Assembly (NCBI RefSeq): GCF_013201665.1
Contig: NZ_CP053840.1
Span: 310,001 to 374,000 of the forward strand
Direction: 5' to 3'
Origin: Arcobacter venerupis
GTDB lineage: Bacteria; Campylobacterota; Campylobacteria; Campylobacterales; Arcobacteraceae
Length of the DNA: 64,000 bases
Shown: piece by piece, positions 63,778-64,000 of the stretch
Layout of the letters: every line of letters begins with the position of its first letter
How positions within the stretch are numbered: the first letter of the stretch is position 1
Notes under the pieces: generated by a model
The model's database searches: none
The model's input: the letters and a program-made list of their open reading frames with translations, nothing else
Told to the model about the DNA's origin: nothing
Translations under genes and position numbers: made by a program

Positions 63778-64000
63778 TGTATAAAAATGAATTTGATAAC
63801 TATTTAAAACAAAATAAAAAATTTAAAGCTTATTTATTTTATGGACAATCTATTTTTTTAATAGAACAATATGCTTTAGTAATTGCCCAGTCTTTAGGAA
63901 ATAATGATGAAATAGAAAAATTATATTTTGAAGATTATGATTTTAAATATGTTAAAGATAAACTCTTACAATCTTCACTATTTTCAAGTAATAATATTGT
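63778..64000 (+). CDS. holA: DNA polymerase III delta subunit, N-terminal part
   Basis: The ATG at 63778 opens a frame to the window edge of about 74 residues, including KFKAYLFYGQSIFLIEQYA near 16-34. That matches the start of HolA (YLFYGE-x-FLI), the clamp-loader delta subunit. Placement directly after rnr is common in Campylobacterota. The rest lies outside the window. Confidence 0.82.

Overview
The window is about 27-28% G+C by eye, uses ATG, GTG and TTG starts freely, and is packed with genes (no gap over 180 bases). The gene set (split LMW-PTP ars operon, MotE/FliL-type flagellar genes, COG3400-type TrkA protein, class II DAHP synthase, Campylobacter-type transaldolase) points to a Campylobacterota genome, most likely the Arcobacter group (Arcobacter/Aliarcobacter). 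The genus is inferred from gene content and was not tested by a search. No rRNA, tRNA, CRISPR array, insertion sequence or prophage was seen.

Layout. 1-5290: start of an unidentified gene, a beta-hydroxyacid dehydrogenase, a TonB-dependent siderophore receptor with a possible Fur box, a tautomerase, a GNAT acetyltransferase and an lrgAB pair. 5315-9758: arsenic operon arsR / gamma-glutamylcyclotransferase-like / arsB / two LMW-PTP-type arsC / ArsP-like permease / ynfA-like / small thioredoxin-like protein, behind a clear ArsR-type palindrome. 9774-18104: DUF350 protein, methyltransferase, DctA, SulP, and a MerR-type regulator directly ahead of an LplT-Aas fusion. 18157-30786: a nitrogen region with glnD, a stripped-down NtrC-like regulator overlapping it, a histidine kinase, a PDC/cache membrane protein, a large ankyrin protein, and two successive amt-glnK pairs, the second carrying pyrC. 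30798-41059: flagellar genes fliM, flgI, an acidic protein, fliQ, fliJ-like, motE-like, fliL, an unknown, flgH, flgK, fliD, fliS and a fliT-like gene. 41048-64000: housekeeping genes (tilS, rimO, panC, acpS, ruvX, metF, serB, tal, aroF class II, tgt, gatC, dapC-like, murC, dprA, ilvC, rnr, start of holA) with a few transporters and unknowns.

Most interesting result. Four 17-bp sites of the form TGT-N11-ACA (best form TGTAT-N7-ATACA) lie in the nitrogen region, ahead of the regulator-glnD operon, the PDC membrane protein, amt1-glnK1 and amt2-glnK2-pyrC. In each case the centre lies 41.5-42.5 bp from the centre of a perfect TATAAT hexamer. The geometry resembles the TGC-N11-GCA site of NtrC. 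The cluster encodes a protein with an NtrC-like AAA+ remnant and a Fis-type helix-turn-helix but no receiver and no GAFTGA loop. I infer a nitrogen regulon rewired to work without sigma-54. A second lead is the structured leader of transaldolase, where a perfect 11-bp hairpin hides the ribosome binding site and competes with an alternative stem.
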